Of a stretch of DNA of 64,000 bases, positions 55,034 through 63,655 are shown one piece after another. Under the pieces are notes generated by a model. The model had not been told where the DNA came from and did not search any database. It saw only the letters and a list, made by a program, of their open reading frames with translations. A program made the translations under genes and the position numbers. Location of the stretch: positions 342,535-406,534 of the forward strand of contig NZ_BMZF01000002.1 of the NCBI RefSeq assembly GCF_014652655.1, read 5' to 3'. The stretch is from Paramylibacter ulvae (GTDB lineage: Bacteria > Pseudomonadota > Alphaproteobacteria > Rhodobacterales > Rhodobacteraceae). Position 1 is the first letter of the stretch. Each line of letters starts with the position of its first letter.

Positions 55034-58000
55034 ATGAAAAACGTTATGAACACACCACAACCTTACTTGCACCGTCTGACGCTGTTAGGGCTTACGACTG
55101 CGATCGTCACGGCGGGTGGTTTGATGCCGATCCGCGCACAGGACTGTGCCTTGGTGAATGGTGAAATTCTTGAACAATGCACCCATGCAAATGCTGGGCA
55201 CACGGTTGCGATGCCAACCCAACCCAATGTGGAATTAGAGGACATTCCAGATTTGGGTGTGGATGGTTTTGAAATCAGTGTGGATGGCGATCCCGTGTCG
55301 CTGGACGGTGTTGTGCAAAAACAGCGCAATCAGATTAGCGCAAAAAAACGCCGCCAAGATATTGCGCTGGCGCAGGCATCTGTTGCGGTGAAATTCGATG
55401 GGTTGGATGTGCGCCCACGTCTTGATGCGCAATTGGAGCAAACGGGCAATGTGTTGCGGTTTCAAAATCAGATGAATTACCCCGCCTTTGTGCGCCGTGG
55501 TGAAGTGCGCATTATTGATACAAGCGGGCGCGGTGGTGCAAAAACCGTGGCGATTATTCCGCTCAATCCAAATGCACAAACCAGTGTGGCACGCCCTGCG
55601 GGGGATGGTTTGCATTATGTTTACCGCGTTTATGATGCACGTGGGCGGTTTGATGAAACCGCGCCTGCGTCATTGGATGCACCTGCACGCCGTGGTGATG
55701 CATCGGATGTGGAACAGGGCACGGATAGCGCCGCATTGCGCAACATCCCCGTTTTTGGTGGTGCGGTGACGGTATCGGGGCGTGATTTGCGTGGTGGTGC
55801 GAATGTCTCAACCCTTGGTGAAACGCTGCGTGCGGATCCCAATGGTACGTTTGTGATCCAGCGGATTTTGCCAACGGGCGATCATATGGTTGATGTGGAT
55901 GTGGCTGGTGGCCCGAACCTGAGTCGTGATATTGATGTACCAGCATCAGATTTATTTTACATCGGTTTGATTGATGTCACGCTTGGCAAAACGCTGTCCA
56001 ATGATTTGGAAGATGCAACAGGCGATGATTACGACAAGTTTTACAACAAGGGGCGGATTGCGTTTTACCTGAAGGGTAAAATCAAGGGAGATTACCTGTT
56101 AACGGCGGCGGCCGATACGGGTGAGGATGAATTGAAAAATCTGTTGCGCAATTTTGATGAAAAAGACCCGACAAGTTTGCTCGATCGCATTGACCCAAAC
56201 GAATATTACCCCGTGTATGGCGACGATTCCACATCCCAAATTGATGCGCCCACGTCTGGCAAGTTTTATATCAAGTTGGAAAAAGATGCGAGCCACGCCA
56301 TGTGGGGCAATTTTAAATCTGCGATTGAGGGTACGGAATATCTGCGCAATGAGCGTACATTATATGGTGCACAGGGCGAGTATAACAGCAATGCGCAAAC
56401 CAATAATGGTGATGCTCGGGTCAGTGTGCAATTGCACGCAGCCCAGCCCGAAACCTTGCCCCAACGCGATTCATTTTTGGGAACGGGCGGATCGACCTAT
56501 TTCCTAAAATTCCAGGATATCAGCCAAGGATCGGAAACCATTTTGATCGAAGTGCAAAACAGCACAACCGGTCAGGTGATCGAGCGGCGCACGCTGGTTT
56601 ATGGCATTGATTATGACATTAACTATGTCCAAGGTTTGGTGATTTTGAAATCGCCCCTATCGGGCAGTGCGGGAAACAGCGATCTGATCGTGAACAACCC
56701 CAATGGTGATAATAATGTGCATCTGATTGTGAATTATGAACACACGCCGACATCTGTCGATGTGGACAGCTATTCATATGGTGGGCGCGGGCAATTTTGG
56801 GTAAATGACAAACTGCGCGTTGGCGTCACGGCACAGGACGAAGATTTGGGCACGTCCAAGCAAACGGCATATGGCGTGGATATGTTGTATCGCCATTCGG
56901 AACAAACATATGCGGAATTGGAATATGCCAAAACCAGCGGTGTTGGTTCGGGTGAAAACCGTTCGGTTGATGGTGGTCTAACCTTTGGTGATATTGTCGG
57001 CGTTGATGGCGAAGGGCGCGCCATTCGGTTCAAGGGCCAGTTGGATTTGGCAGATATCAATGCGGATTATGACGGTTTGATTGGCGGTTATTTCGAAGAT
57101 CGCAGTGCTGGGTTTTCCACGTTAAATTATCGCACTGATAACGATGAACGCCTGTGGGGTGTGCATGCTGATTTTGCTGTATCGGAACGTGCGCGTGTGC
57201 GTCTTGAATATGATGATTATCATGATAGCACGGGTAAAACCCTGCGCGAAGGCGGGGCGACATTGGCGTTTCAAAAAACCGCAGCAGTGCTGTGGGAATT
57301 TGGCGTGGAACATGTGGACAAAAACACCCCAGCCGATCCTGATGAAACAGGCGAGCGCACAGATATCGGTGTGCGCCTGACCTATGAGCCCAATGACCGT
57401 TACAAGGTTTATGGTTTTGCACAGGCCAGCCTGCGCCATGAAGGTGGGCTTGATAAAAACAACCGCGTTGGATTTGGCGGCGAAGTTCAAATGAATGATC
57501 ACTGGCGCCTGAGCGGTGAAATATCTGACGGGAGCACGGGTGTGGGCGCGCGTGCTTTGGCGCAATATGATCGCGATGATAATAACAGTTATTATTTTGG
57601 TTACACGCTTGACCCTGATCGTGAATTTGGCGGCAATGATTTGGTTGGCCGTGACAAAGGATCGTTTGTGGCGGGAGCACGGCGGCGACTGAACGATAGC
57701 CTGACGGTTTATGGTGAAAACACCTATGATTTATTTGGAGTGCATCGCTCGCTAACGTCAACCTATGGTGCAGATTATATCGCTAGCGATTTTTTGACAT
57801 TTACGGGTGGGTTTGAATTTGGCCGCGTGCGCGATTCCAATACCAATACCGAATTTGATCGCAAGGCGTTATCGCTTGGATCGATTTATCGCGACGAAGA
57901 TTTATCGCTGCGCACACGGCTTGAATATCGCAAGGATGAAGGTTTGGAAACGGGCCAAGACAAAGATGCCGATACGATCGCGGCCAATCTGACCGCACGC

Positions 58001-58603
58001 TATAAGATCAGCGAAAACGCACGTTTGTTGTTTAGCGCCGAGGCAATCCAAAGCGAAAACGCATCCGCATCCATACCCGATGCGAAATTTGTGGAAATCA
58101 CCACAGGCTATGCTTATCGCCCGATTGAACATGATCGTTTGAATGTGCTTGCGAAATACAGCTTTCTTTATGACATGACGGAACGCGCCAGCGCCACCAC
58201 AACCAATGGTGCGAATTTTGACAATTCCCCACGCCAAAAGGCGCATATCTTTAGCCTTGATGCCAGCTATGACATCAATCGCCAATGGACATTGGGCGGC
58301 AAAATCGGTGCACGTTTTTCTGAACAGGATAATGGTGATGGGTTTGTGTCCAATAATGCCACATTGGGTGTTGTGAATCTGCGCTATCATATCGTGCATA
58401 AATGGGATGCATTGGTTGAATACCGCCAGTTACACGCCCAAGACATCGGCACCGACACAGGTGTTACCACCGCAATTTATCGCCATGTTGGCAATAACAT
58501 GAAAATCGGTGCTGGATATAACTTTGGCAAATTCTCCGACGATCTGCGCGATGTTACATATAACGACCAAGGCGCATTCATTAATATCATCGCCAAGTTT
58601 TAA
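55034..58603 (+). CDS. Large outer-membrane beta-barrel protein, partner of the giant surface protein
   Basis: A 1,189-residue protein with a signal peptide (LTTAIVTAGGLMPIRAQ). Residues about 30-320 form periplasmic or surface beta domains, including a carboxypeptidase-regulatory-like segment (GTFVIQRILPTGDHMVDVDVAGG). Residues 390-432 carry YYPVYGDDSTSQIDAPTSG, leading to KLEKDASHAMWGNF. From about 430 to the end, alternating amphipathic strands with aromatic girdles (LRVGVTAQDEDLG, QTYAELEYAKTSG, ARVRLEYDDYHDS and many more) predict a barrel, and the sequence closes FINIIAKF with the C-terminal phenylalanine recognised by the BAM machinery. No TonB box or plug domain is seen. It lies 12 bases after the giant gene with GGGGATAAAGAG as ribosome-binding site; a role in anchoring or displaying that protein is inferred. 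Confidence 0.85.
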   Translation: MKNVMNTPQPYLHRLTLLGLTTAIVTAGGLMPIRAQDCALVNGEILEQCTHANAGHTVAMPTQPNVELEDIPDLGVDGFEISVDGDPVSLDGVVQKQRNQISAKKRRQDIALAQASVAVKFDGLDVRPRLDAQLEQTGNVLRFQNQMNYPAFVRRGEVRIIDTSGRGGAKTVAIIPLNPNAQTSVARPAGDGLHYVYRVYDARGRFDETAPASLDAPARRGDASDVEQGTDSAALRNIPVFGGAVTVSGRDLRGGANVSTLGETLRADPNGTFVIQRILPTGDHMVDVDVAGGPNLSRDIDVPASDLFYIGLIDVTLGKTLSNDLEDATGDDYDKFYNKGRIAFYLKGKIKGDYLLTAAADTGEDELKNLLRNFDEKDPTSLLDRIDPNEYYPVYGDDSTSQIDAPTSGKFYIKLEKDASHAMWGNFKSAIEGTEYLRNERTLYGAQGEYNSNAQTNNGDARVSVQLHAAQPETLPQRDSFLGTGGSTYFLKFQDISQGSETILIEVQNSTTGQVIERRTLVYGIDYDINYVQGLVILKSPLSGSAGNSDLIVNNPNGDNNVHLIVNYEHTPTSVDVDSYSYGGRGQFWVNDKLRVGVTAQDEDLGTSKQTAYGVDMLYRHSEQTYAELEYAKTSGVGSGENRSVDGGLTFGDIVGVDGEGRAIRFKGQLDLADINADYDGLIGGYFEDRSAGFSTLNYRTDNDERLWGVHADFAVSERARVRLEYDDYHDSTGKTLREGGATLAFQKTAAVLWEFGVEHVDKNTPADPDETGERTDIGVRLTYEPNDRYKVYGFAQASLRHEGGLDKNNRVGFGGEVQMNDHWRLSGEISDGSTGVGARALAQYDRDDNNSYYFGYTLDPDREFGGNDLVGRDKGSFVAGARRRLNDSLTVYGENTYDLFGVHRSLTSTYGADYIASDFLTFTGGFEFGRVRDSNTNTEFDRKALSLGSIYRDEDLSLRTRLEYRKDEGLETGQDKDADTIAANLTARYKISENARLLFSAEAIQSENASASIPDAKFVEITTGYAYRPIEHDRLNVLAKYSFLYDMTERASATTTNGANFDNSPRQKAHIFSLDASYDINRQWTLGGKIGARFSEQDNGDGFVSNNATLGVVNLRYHIVHKWDALVEYRQLHAQDIGTDTGVTTAIYRHVGNNMKIGAGYNFGKFSDDLRDVTYNDQGAFINIIAKF

Positions 58604-58610
58604 AACTTCA

Positions 58611-58648
58611 AAACGCAACAGCAACGTTTACGCGCTGTTGCGTTTTTT
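58611..58648. terminator. Terminator between the barrel gene and the GSCFA gene
   Basis: A 12-base stem (58611-58622 with 58634-58645, core ACGCAACAGC) with an 11-base loop and six T ends the barrel transcript. Its right arm is also the last codons of the convergent GSCFA gene, whose TAA lies in the loop. Confidence 0.9.
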
Positions 58649-60397
58649 CTCGTATTGCGCCGCCATTCGTTCGCGCGGTTCGATGCGCGACAAAAAACGT
58701 GCTTCGTGTAAGTTGATGTAATCATTCGCACGATCAAACATGCCCAATTGAATGGCTAATAGGGTTGCACGTTCAAGGCTGAGATGATGATCAGGGAAAT
58801 GTGTGATGGCATGATCAAAATTTTCCAAGGCTGCCTCACTTTGATGAAGCTTTGAATATGCCAGACCTTTTTGAAAACACAGGTTTGCGTTTTGCGATGT
58901 TAGGGTTTTATGTTGATCAAGCAGTTGAATTACTTCGTCATATTTTTGTTCTGTCCATAACGCGTGCATGCGTTGTGTAATCATCTTGCGCCCAGCGGGA
59001 TCAACATCTTTGGCACGCTTGGAGTAAAGCGAATTTAACAATTCGAGATGGTCTGTTTCATCAGGGAACTGGCGAGCAAAACTATCAATCATTTCACGCA
59101 CAAATTCCAACGCTCCAATTTTCAATCCTGAATGGGCAAGTTTAGAAAGCAACTCTGCGGGATCATCTGGCGAAAACTGTAGAATTTTACGATAACATTC
59201 CAACGCAATATCAGTTTGGGATAGTTTGCTGGCAAGGCTTGACTTTAACTCAAGCAAGTCAATGTTTTGCGAACCATCCAGCTTGGGATTATTCAGCACA
59301 TCGAACGCTTTGTCCTTTTCGTCAATTTGCAACAATGCATTTGCTGTTCCAATCGAATACACCTCTAAAAATGTGATGTCGTTTGGTTTCAATGTTTTCA
59401 TCATTTGACCGACGTAGCGCATGCCAATGGCTTTGGTCATGTGGCGGTAATCTAACGGGATAAAATTCACGCGCTGATCTTGCAAAATATTGGCTTCATA
59501 AAACGGCACATATCCCGCTTGCGGATCATTGATCGTTGCAAGGAAATCTTGGATCGCGGCATGTTGCAACGATTTTGTATAAACAGACTGATGCATTGCA
59601 TCTGCATCAAGATAGGTCATTGGGGTGGCCGCAGGGGTGATCGCATATAAAATCTTGGCTGTTGGCTTGCAAGTTTTACGCAGCAATGTGTGCAGGGTTT
59701 GCAAGTGTTCCATCACACCTTGATAATTCAACACGCGCAGTTCGAACCGCCCAGAATTTGCAATGCACATTTTGCGCGATGGGCGGTAATTGAGATACAC
59801 ATCAAATTGCGTATCATACCAAACTTCGATCGCGGCCAGCGGAATGATGATCACATCCGCGTCACGTGATTTGGCATATAGATTATTAAATAATGTCCGA
59901 TGTGCGGTTAGCATTTCAACGCTTCCGCGCACCTCGGTTCCGCCAAGCTGTAAATCAACAAATTCACCTGGACGATGTTCGATAAACTGATCGGGGGTAT
60001 GCGCCATTTGGTCGGGGCTCAATGCCCAGATAAATTCGTTCACCATGGCGGGCAGATTGTATTTTGTCAGCACACCATACAAATTCCCCGAACCCTCTTT
60101 TCGTTTCAAACCATCGTCGCGCGATAACAGCACTGCATTGGTTTTCAATAATGTATTTTCAATCGTGCGTGCGATGCAGGTGCCGGTGACGTAAACTTTG
60201 GGATTATCAGGGATGTCATCAAATGTTGGATATGTCGGGCTTGCCAACGGAAATAACCGATCGGTGGCATCAGAACCCTCTGCCACGCGGCCTGGATAAT
60301 TGCGTAGTGGGTTTTTAACAGAGTTGCTCCACGCATCCGCACCATCAATAATCAAGGATGCCTGGTTGTTGCGGTTCGATGCCGATTGGCGTGTCAT
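58628..60397 (-). CDS. GSCFA-domain / TPR protein
   Basis: A 589-residue soluble protein without signal peptide. Residues about 60-350 match the GSCFA family, an SGNH-hydrolase-like fold found with surface polysaccharide or adhesin genes: VYVTGTCIARTIENTLL (the name-giving motif, here GTCIA at 72-76 with threonine for serine), a central VIIIPLAAIEVWYD block and FIPLDYRHMTKAIGMRYV with the DxxH of SGNH enzymes. Residues about 380-580 hold TPR-like helix pairs (FQKGLAYSKLHQSEAALENFDHAITHFPDH). It is convergent with the barrel gene and divergent from the acyl-carrier-protein set, with 157 bases between. Function unknown; acyl transfer or hydrolysis is inferred. Confidence 0.75.
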   Translation of the reverse strand: MTRQSASNRNNQASLIIDGADAWSNSVKNPLRNYPGRVAEGSDATDRLFPLASPTYPTFDDIPDNPKVYVTGTCIARTIENTLLKTNAVLLSRDDGLKRKEGSGNLYGVLTKYNLPAMVNEFIWALSPDQMAHTPDQFIEHRPGEFVDLQLGGTEVRGSVEMLTAHRTLFNNLYAKSRDADVIIIPLAAIEVWYDTQFDVYLNYRPSRKMCIANSGRFELRVLNYQGVMEHLQTLHTLLRKTCKPTAKILYAITPAATPMTYLDADAMHQSVYTKSLQHAAIQDFLATINDPQAGYVPFYEANILQDQRVNFIPLDYRHMTKAIGMRYVGQMMKTLKPNDITFLEVYSIGTANALLQIDEKDKAFDVLNNPKLDGSQNIDLLELKSSLASKLSQTDIALECYRKILQFSPDDPAELLSKLAHSGLKIGALEFVREMIDSFARQFPDETDHLELLNSLYSKRAKDVDPAGRKMITQRMHALWTEQKYDEVIQLLDQHKTLTSQNANLCFQKGLAYSKLHQSEAALENFDHAITHFPDHHLSLERATLLAIQLGMFDRANDYINLHEARFLSRIEPRERMAAQYEKKRNSA

Positions 60398-60554
60398 ATT
60401 TGCAAAACTTTCACTCGAGTAAAACTTCCATTGTTTATAACGAAAAAATTAACGTTACGCGGGCTGATATATACGCTGGGACTGTACGTTTCAAATAAAC
60501 GCCCTATGTTATGGGTAATCAATATATTTGACGTGATGTTAATTCCAGAGGTGA

Positions 60555-60800
60555 ATGAAAATGAATGAAAAAGAAGCGGTGCAAATTATCAAAGACGCAC
60601 TGGAGCAAATTTTGGGTGCAGACCCTGGCGAATTAACCATGGATATGAATTTGGTCGAATTGGAGTTGCTGGATTCTTTGGACATTGCCGAATTTGTGGC
60701 GGACATCGATACACGTTTGGGGCGCAAATTCGTGCCTGATGACGAAGTAGATTACGATTTGTTTATTATGTCCAACCTTGTCGCAAAAATCGCGGCATAA
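60555..60800 (+). CDS. Stand-alone acyl carrier protein
   Basis: An 81-residue acidic carrier protein with the phosphopantetheine site ELLDSLDIAEFV (serine about 41). It differs strongly from the fatty-acid AcpP type (there GADSLDTVEL) and resembles carriers of dedicated small clusters. ATG 60555 has GAGG eight bases upstream; ATG 60561 is an alternative. It heads a compact set with a ComA-family enzyme 20 bases on, an AMP-forming ligase and a histidine phosphatase, so it is likely charged by that ligase. Confidence 0.9.
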   Translation: MKMNEKEAVQIIKDALEQILGADPGELTMDMNLVELELLDSLDIAEFVADIDTRLGRKFVPDDEVDYDLFIMSNLVAKIAA

Positions 60801-60820
60801 ATTCGCTAAAGGATAGTATA

Positions 60821-61567
60821 TTGGAACTTTCAATACCGACCCGCACGCAAAAACCACGCACACATGGGTTGACGTGTTTGACGGATACGGGATCGACATT
60901 GCGTGATGTCGAAGCGATGCTGAGCGATTATGCTGATTATATTGATGTCGCCAAATTTGGTGTTGGTTCGGCATATGTGACACCGCGCCTTAAGGAAAAG
61001 GTAGAACTTTATCAATCCGCTGGGATCACGGTTTATTTTGGTGGCACCCTCACGGAAAAAGCAATTTCGCAAGACAAATTTGATGACCTGATGACATATG
61101 TCGAAGGTTATGGCGTCGCCGCGATAGAGGTATCGGCGGGAACAATTGATATTCATCACGACGAAATCTTAAAATACATTGATCGTGCCAAGGATCGGTT
61201 TCAGGTGTTTACCGAAATTGGATCAAAAGATGTGGATACCATCATGGCACCATCCGTGTGGATCTCACGTCTGGGCGAGGCGATAGCAGCAGGTTCCGAT
61301 TATGTCATCGCCGAAGGACGCGATAGTGGTACCGCTGGTATTTTTCGCGGGTCTGGTGAAATTCGCACAGGTCTGGTCGAAGACATCGGTGCGCAAATAC
61401 CGTTGGAACGTCTTATATTAGAAGCGCCAACGCAAAAATCACAGATGTATATGATCAACCGATTTGGGGCGAACGTGAACTTGGGTAATATCAAGCCCGC
61501 AGATGTATTGATATTAGAAGCACAGCGAAGCGGACTACGATATGAAACCTTTGAACTTGGCGACTGA
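60821..61567 (+). CDS. ComA-family phosphosulfolactate synthase
   Basis: A 248-residue TIM-barrel enzyme of the phosphosulfolactate synthase family, which adds sulfite to phosphoenolpyruvate to give 2-phospho-3-sulfolactate. All family blocks are visible in order: GLTCLTDTG, DVAKFGVGSAYV, VYFGGTLTEKA, IEVSAGTIDI, FTEIGSKDV, VIAEGRDSGTAGIF and LILEAPTQKSQMYMINRFGANVNLGNI. The start is TTG 60821 with AAAGGA seven bases upstream; no ATG fits. It overlaps the ligase gene by 26 bases. In archaea the product feeds coenzyme M; here no other CoM gene is seen. Family members in plants (HSA32) have lost this activity, so the reaction is likely but not proven. Confidence 0.85.
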   Translation: MELSIPTRTQKPRTHGLTCLTDTGSTLRDVEAMLSDYADYIDVAKFGVGSAYVTPRLKEKVELYQSAGITVYFGGTLTEKAISQDKFDDLMTYVEGYGVAAIEVSAGTIDIHHDEILKYIDRAKDRFQVFTEIGSKDVDTIMAPSVWISRLGEAIAAGSDYVIAEGRDSGTAGIFRGSGEIRTGLVEDIGAQIPLERLILEAPTQKSQMYMINRFGANVNLGNIKPADVLILEAQRSGLRYETFELGD

Positions 61568-63116
61568 TACTGCCGACACGTCTTCGCAGTGTTTTGCAAA
61601 GCTATTTTACGATGCGGCTATGCGTTGGCCAGATAAAGCCGCGATTATTTCCACGAATTCACAACGATCATTATCGTATGGTGAACTGAACAATCATGCG
61701 AAACGCATTGCTGCCTCGCTATCGCATCTGTCCACGAACAGTCGTGTTATGGTGATCATGGACGACAAATTGCTGACGGCGGCCAGCGTGATTGGCATTC
61801 ATTATGCGGGGCATGTATTTATTCCTGTTGATGCCAGAAAATTTGCAACAATTGATCCATTGATTAAAACGGTACAGCCAAATGCAATCTTGACCGAAGC
61901 AGGCGCGATTGATGCGCCCGAGCTTGATCGCATTAAATCTGTGTATGGCGGCGTTGAATTGATTGATGGCAATAATGCCATTCAATCTGATCTTGTTGAT
62001 GGTGGGGATGTATTCATGCCCGCGTTGAATGATTTGGCCGTCATGCTGTTTACCTCGGGCACCACATCCGCGCGCAAGGCCGTGTGCTTAAGCCACCGCG
62101 CATTCGCCGCGCCGATTTATTCAATTAATCCAGCGATGGAATATACGCATGATGCAATTGAATATGTCTGTGGTAATTTGGATCATGCCTTTGCTTTGGG
62201 GCGGTTTCGAACTGCCTTGCCATTCGGCGCGACATTGGTGGTGGACGAAGGTCCATTGATGCCGCAAAAAATACTAACCAGCTTGGCGGCAACTGGTGCC
62301 AATGTGTTGTCATCGCCGGCAGCGGGTATTTTGTTATTGTTGCATAAACACGAAGCGGATTTCGCCACTTTGCATACGCAACTGGCAATTATCAAGATGG
62401 CGAGCCAAGCGGTTTCTGTTGCTGCAAAACGAAAACTGGTCGCGTTGTTTCCTGATACACGAATTTATCTAAATTATGGATTAAGCGAGGCGCAACGCAC
62501 CACGTTGATCGCACTTCATAATGATCCCGATCATTTGCACAGTTCTGGCAAACCAGTTGCGGGTCATCGTGTGATAATCCGTGATCCTGAAACACATGAC
62601 GAGGTTGCGGTTGGTCAGGTCGGTCTGATTTCTGTTCTGGGTCCAAATGTAATGGATCAATATTGGAATAACCCCGAAAAAACCACCGCCGCATTCAAGG
62701 ATGGATGGTTGGTGACCGATGATTTGGGTTATCTAACCGATACGGGGTATTTGGTGGTGCAGGGGCGGTATGATGAAACGATCAATTCGGGTGGCGAAAA
62801 ATATTCGCCCGATGAAATCGAAAACGTGCTGCGCCCCCATATGGGGGAAATCGGTTTTGCAATTTGCGCAATGGATGACCCGATGGGCATTTTGGGCGAG
62901 GTTCCGGTGTTATGCGTCGAAACCGGTGATAGTGAATCGCCCGAAAAATGGAAGTCATGGCCAGCATTGCGTATTGCACTGTTAAAGCAAAAAATTGGAA
63001 GCATCCCAAAACAAGCGTTCAGCTTCAAAATGTTGCCGCGTACAACAACTGGGAAAATCCAACGTAAAAAATTAACGGCACTGTGTAATGAATTGGTGGG
63101 GCAAATTCAAAAGTGA
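61542..63116 (+). CDS. AMP-forming acyl ligase (ANL superfamily)
   Basis: A 524-residue adenylate-forming enzyme that activates a carboxylic acid and likely loads it on the upstream carrier protein. Core motifs: AVMLFTSGTTSARKAVCLSHRA (P-loop), YLNYGLSEAQRTTL, VTDDLGYLTDTGYLVVQGRYDETINSGGEKYSPDEIE and the C-terminal lysine in PRTTTGKIQRKKL. The P-loop TSARK replaces the usual TGxPK. The acid cannot be read from sequence. It overlaps the ComA-family gene upstream and the phosphatase gene downstream (GTGA), an arrangement indicating one operon. Confidence 0.9.
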   Translation: MKPLNLATDTADTSSQCFAKLFYDAAMRWPDKAAIISTNSQRSLSYGELNNHAKRIAASLSHLSTNSRVMVIMDDKLLTAASVIGIHYAGHVFIPVDARKFATIDPLIKTVQPNAILTEAGAIDAPELDRIKSVYGGVELIDGNNAIQSDLVDGGDVFMPALNDLAVMLFTSGTTSARKAVCLSHRAFAAPIYSINPAMEYTHDAIEYVCGNLDHAFALGRFRTALPFGATLVVDEGPLMPQKILTSLAATGANVLSSPAAGILLLLHKHEADFATLHTQLAIIKMASQAVSVAAKRKLVALFPDTRIYLNYGLSEAQRTTLIALHNDPDHLHSSGKPVAGHRVIIRDPETHDEVAVGQVGLISVLGPNVMDQYWNNPEKTTAAFKDGWLVTDDLGYLTDTGYLVVQGRYDETINSGGEKYSPDEIENVLRPHMGEIGFAICAMDDPMGILGEVPVLCVETGDSESPEKWKSWPALRIALLKQKIGSIPKQAFSFKMLPRTTTGKIQRKKLTALCNELVGQIQK

Positions 63117-63655
63117 AAAATATCTATTTCATTCGCCACTTTAAAACCCCCTGGAATATAGAGGGCCGCTTACAGGGTCGCCGCGACATATCTATATGTG
63201 AAACACGCGATGCGAATGAAACACAAGTTTTACAAAACAACATTAATGCATTGGATGGTATCGGGTTTGATGCGGTTTATTGTTCGCCACTAATACGTAC
63301 ATCACAAACCGCAATTGCACATGGTTTGAAAAATCCAACCGTTTTACCCAACATGATCGAATTGGATTTTGGTGCGCTTGAGGGTATGCCAAAATCGACA
63401 ATGCGCAAATCGCATGGTGACGATTGGGATAATGCACCACAAAACCTACCGCTTGGAGAAAGCTTTGATGATTTCGTAATGCGAGTAAAGGATGTGCACC
63501 AAACGATACTTTCGAATTCAGAATCAACTGTATTGTTATTTGGGCATGGTGCATGGTCACGATGTTTCAAATGTATCGTTGATGGCACTGATCCAACCCA
63601 GATGAATAGCTTTGAAATACCAAACGGTCAGTTGGTTCAGTTTTCAGCGCGTTAA
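63113..63655 (+). CDS. Histidine phosphatase (phosphoglycerate-mutase-like)
   Basis: A 180-residue member of the histidine phosphatase superfamily. The catalytic motif is IYFIRHFKTPWNIEGRLQG (RHF rather than RHG), with the acid in MIELDFGALEGM and the second histidine in LLFGHGAWSRCFK. GTG 63113 overlaps the ligase stop. It closes the four-gene set, and could remove the phosphate from the 2-phospho-3-sulfolactate made upstream, the job done by unrelated ComB in methanogens; this is inference. Confidence 0.85.
   Translation: MKNIYFIRHFKTPWNIEGRLQGRRDISICETRDANETQVLQNNINALDGIGFDAVYCSPLIRTSQTAIAHGLKNPTVLPNMIELDFGALEGMPKSTMRKSHGDDWDNAPQNLPLGESFDDFVMRVKDVHQTILSNSESTVLLFGHGAWSRCFKCIVDGTDPTQMNSFEIPNGQLVQFSAR

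Noticed and set aside
55034..58603. TonB-dependent receptor assignment for the barrel protein
   Set aside because: No TonB box, no plug-domain motif and an unusual long N-terminal domain; only the barrel and C-terminal phenylalanine are supported.
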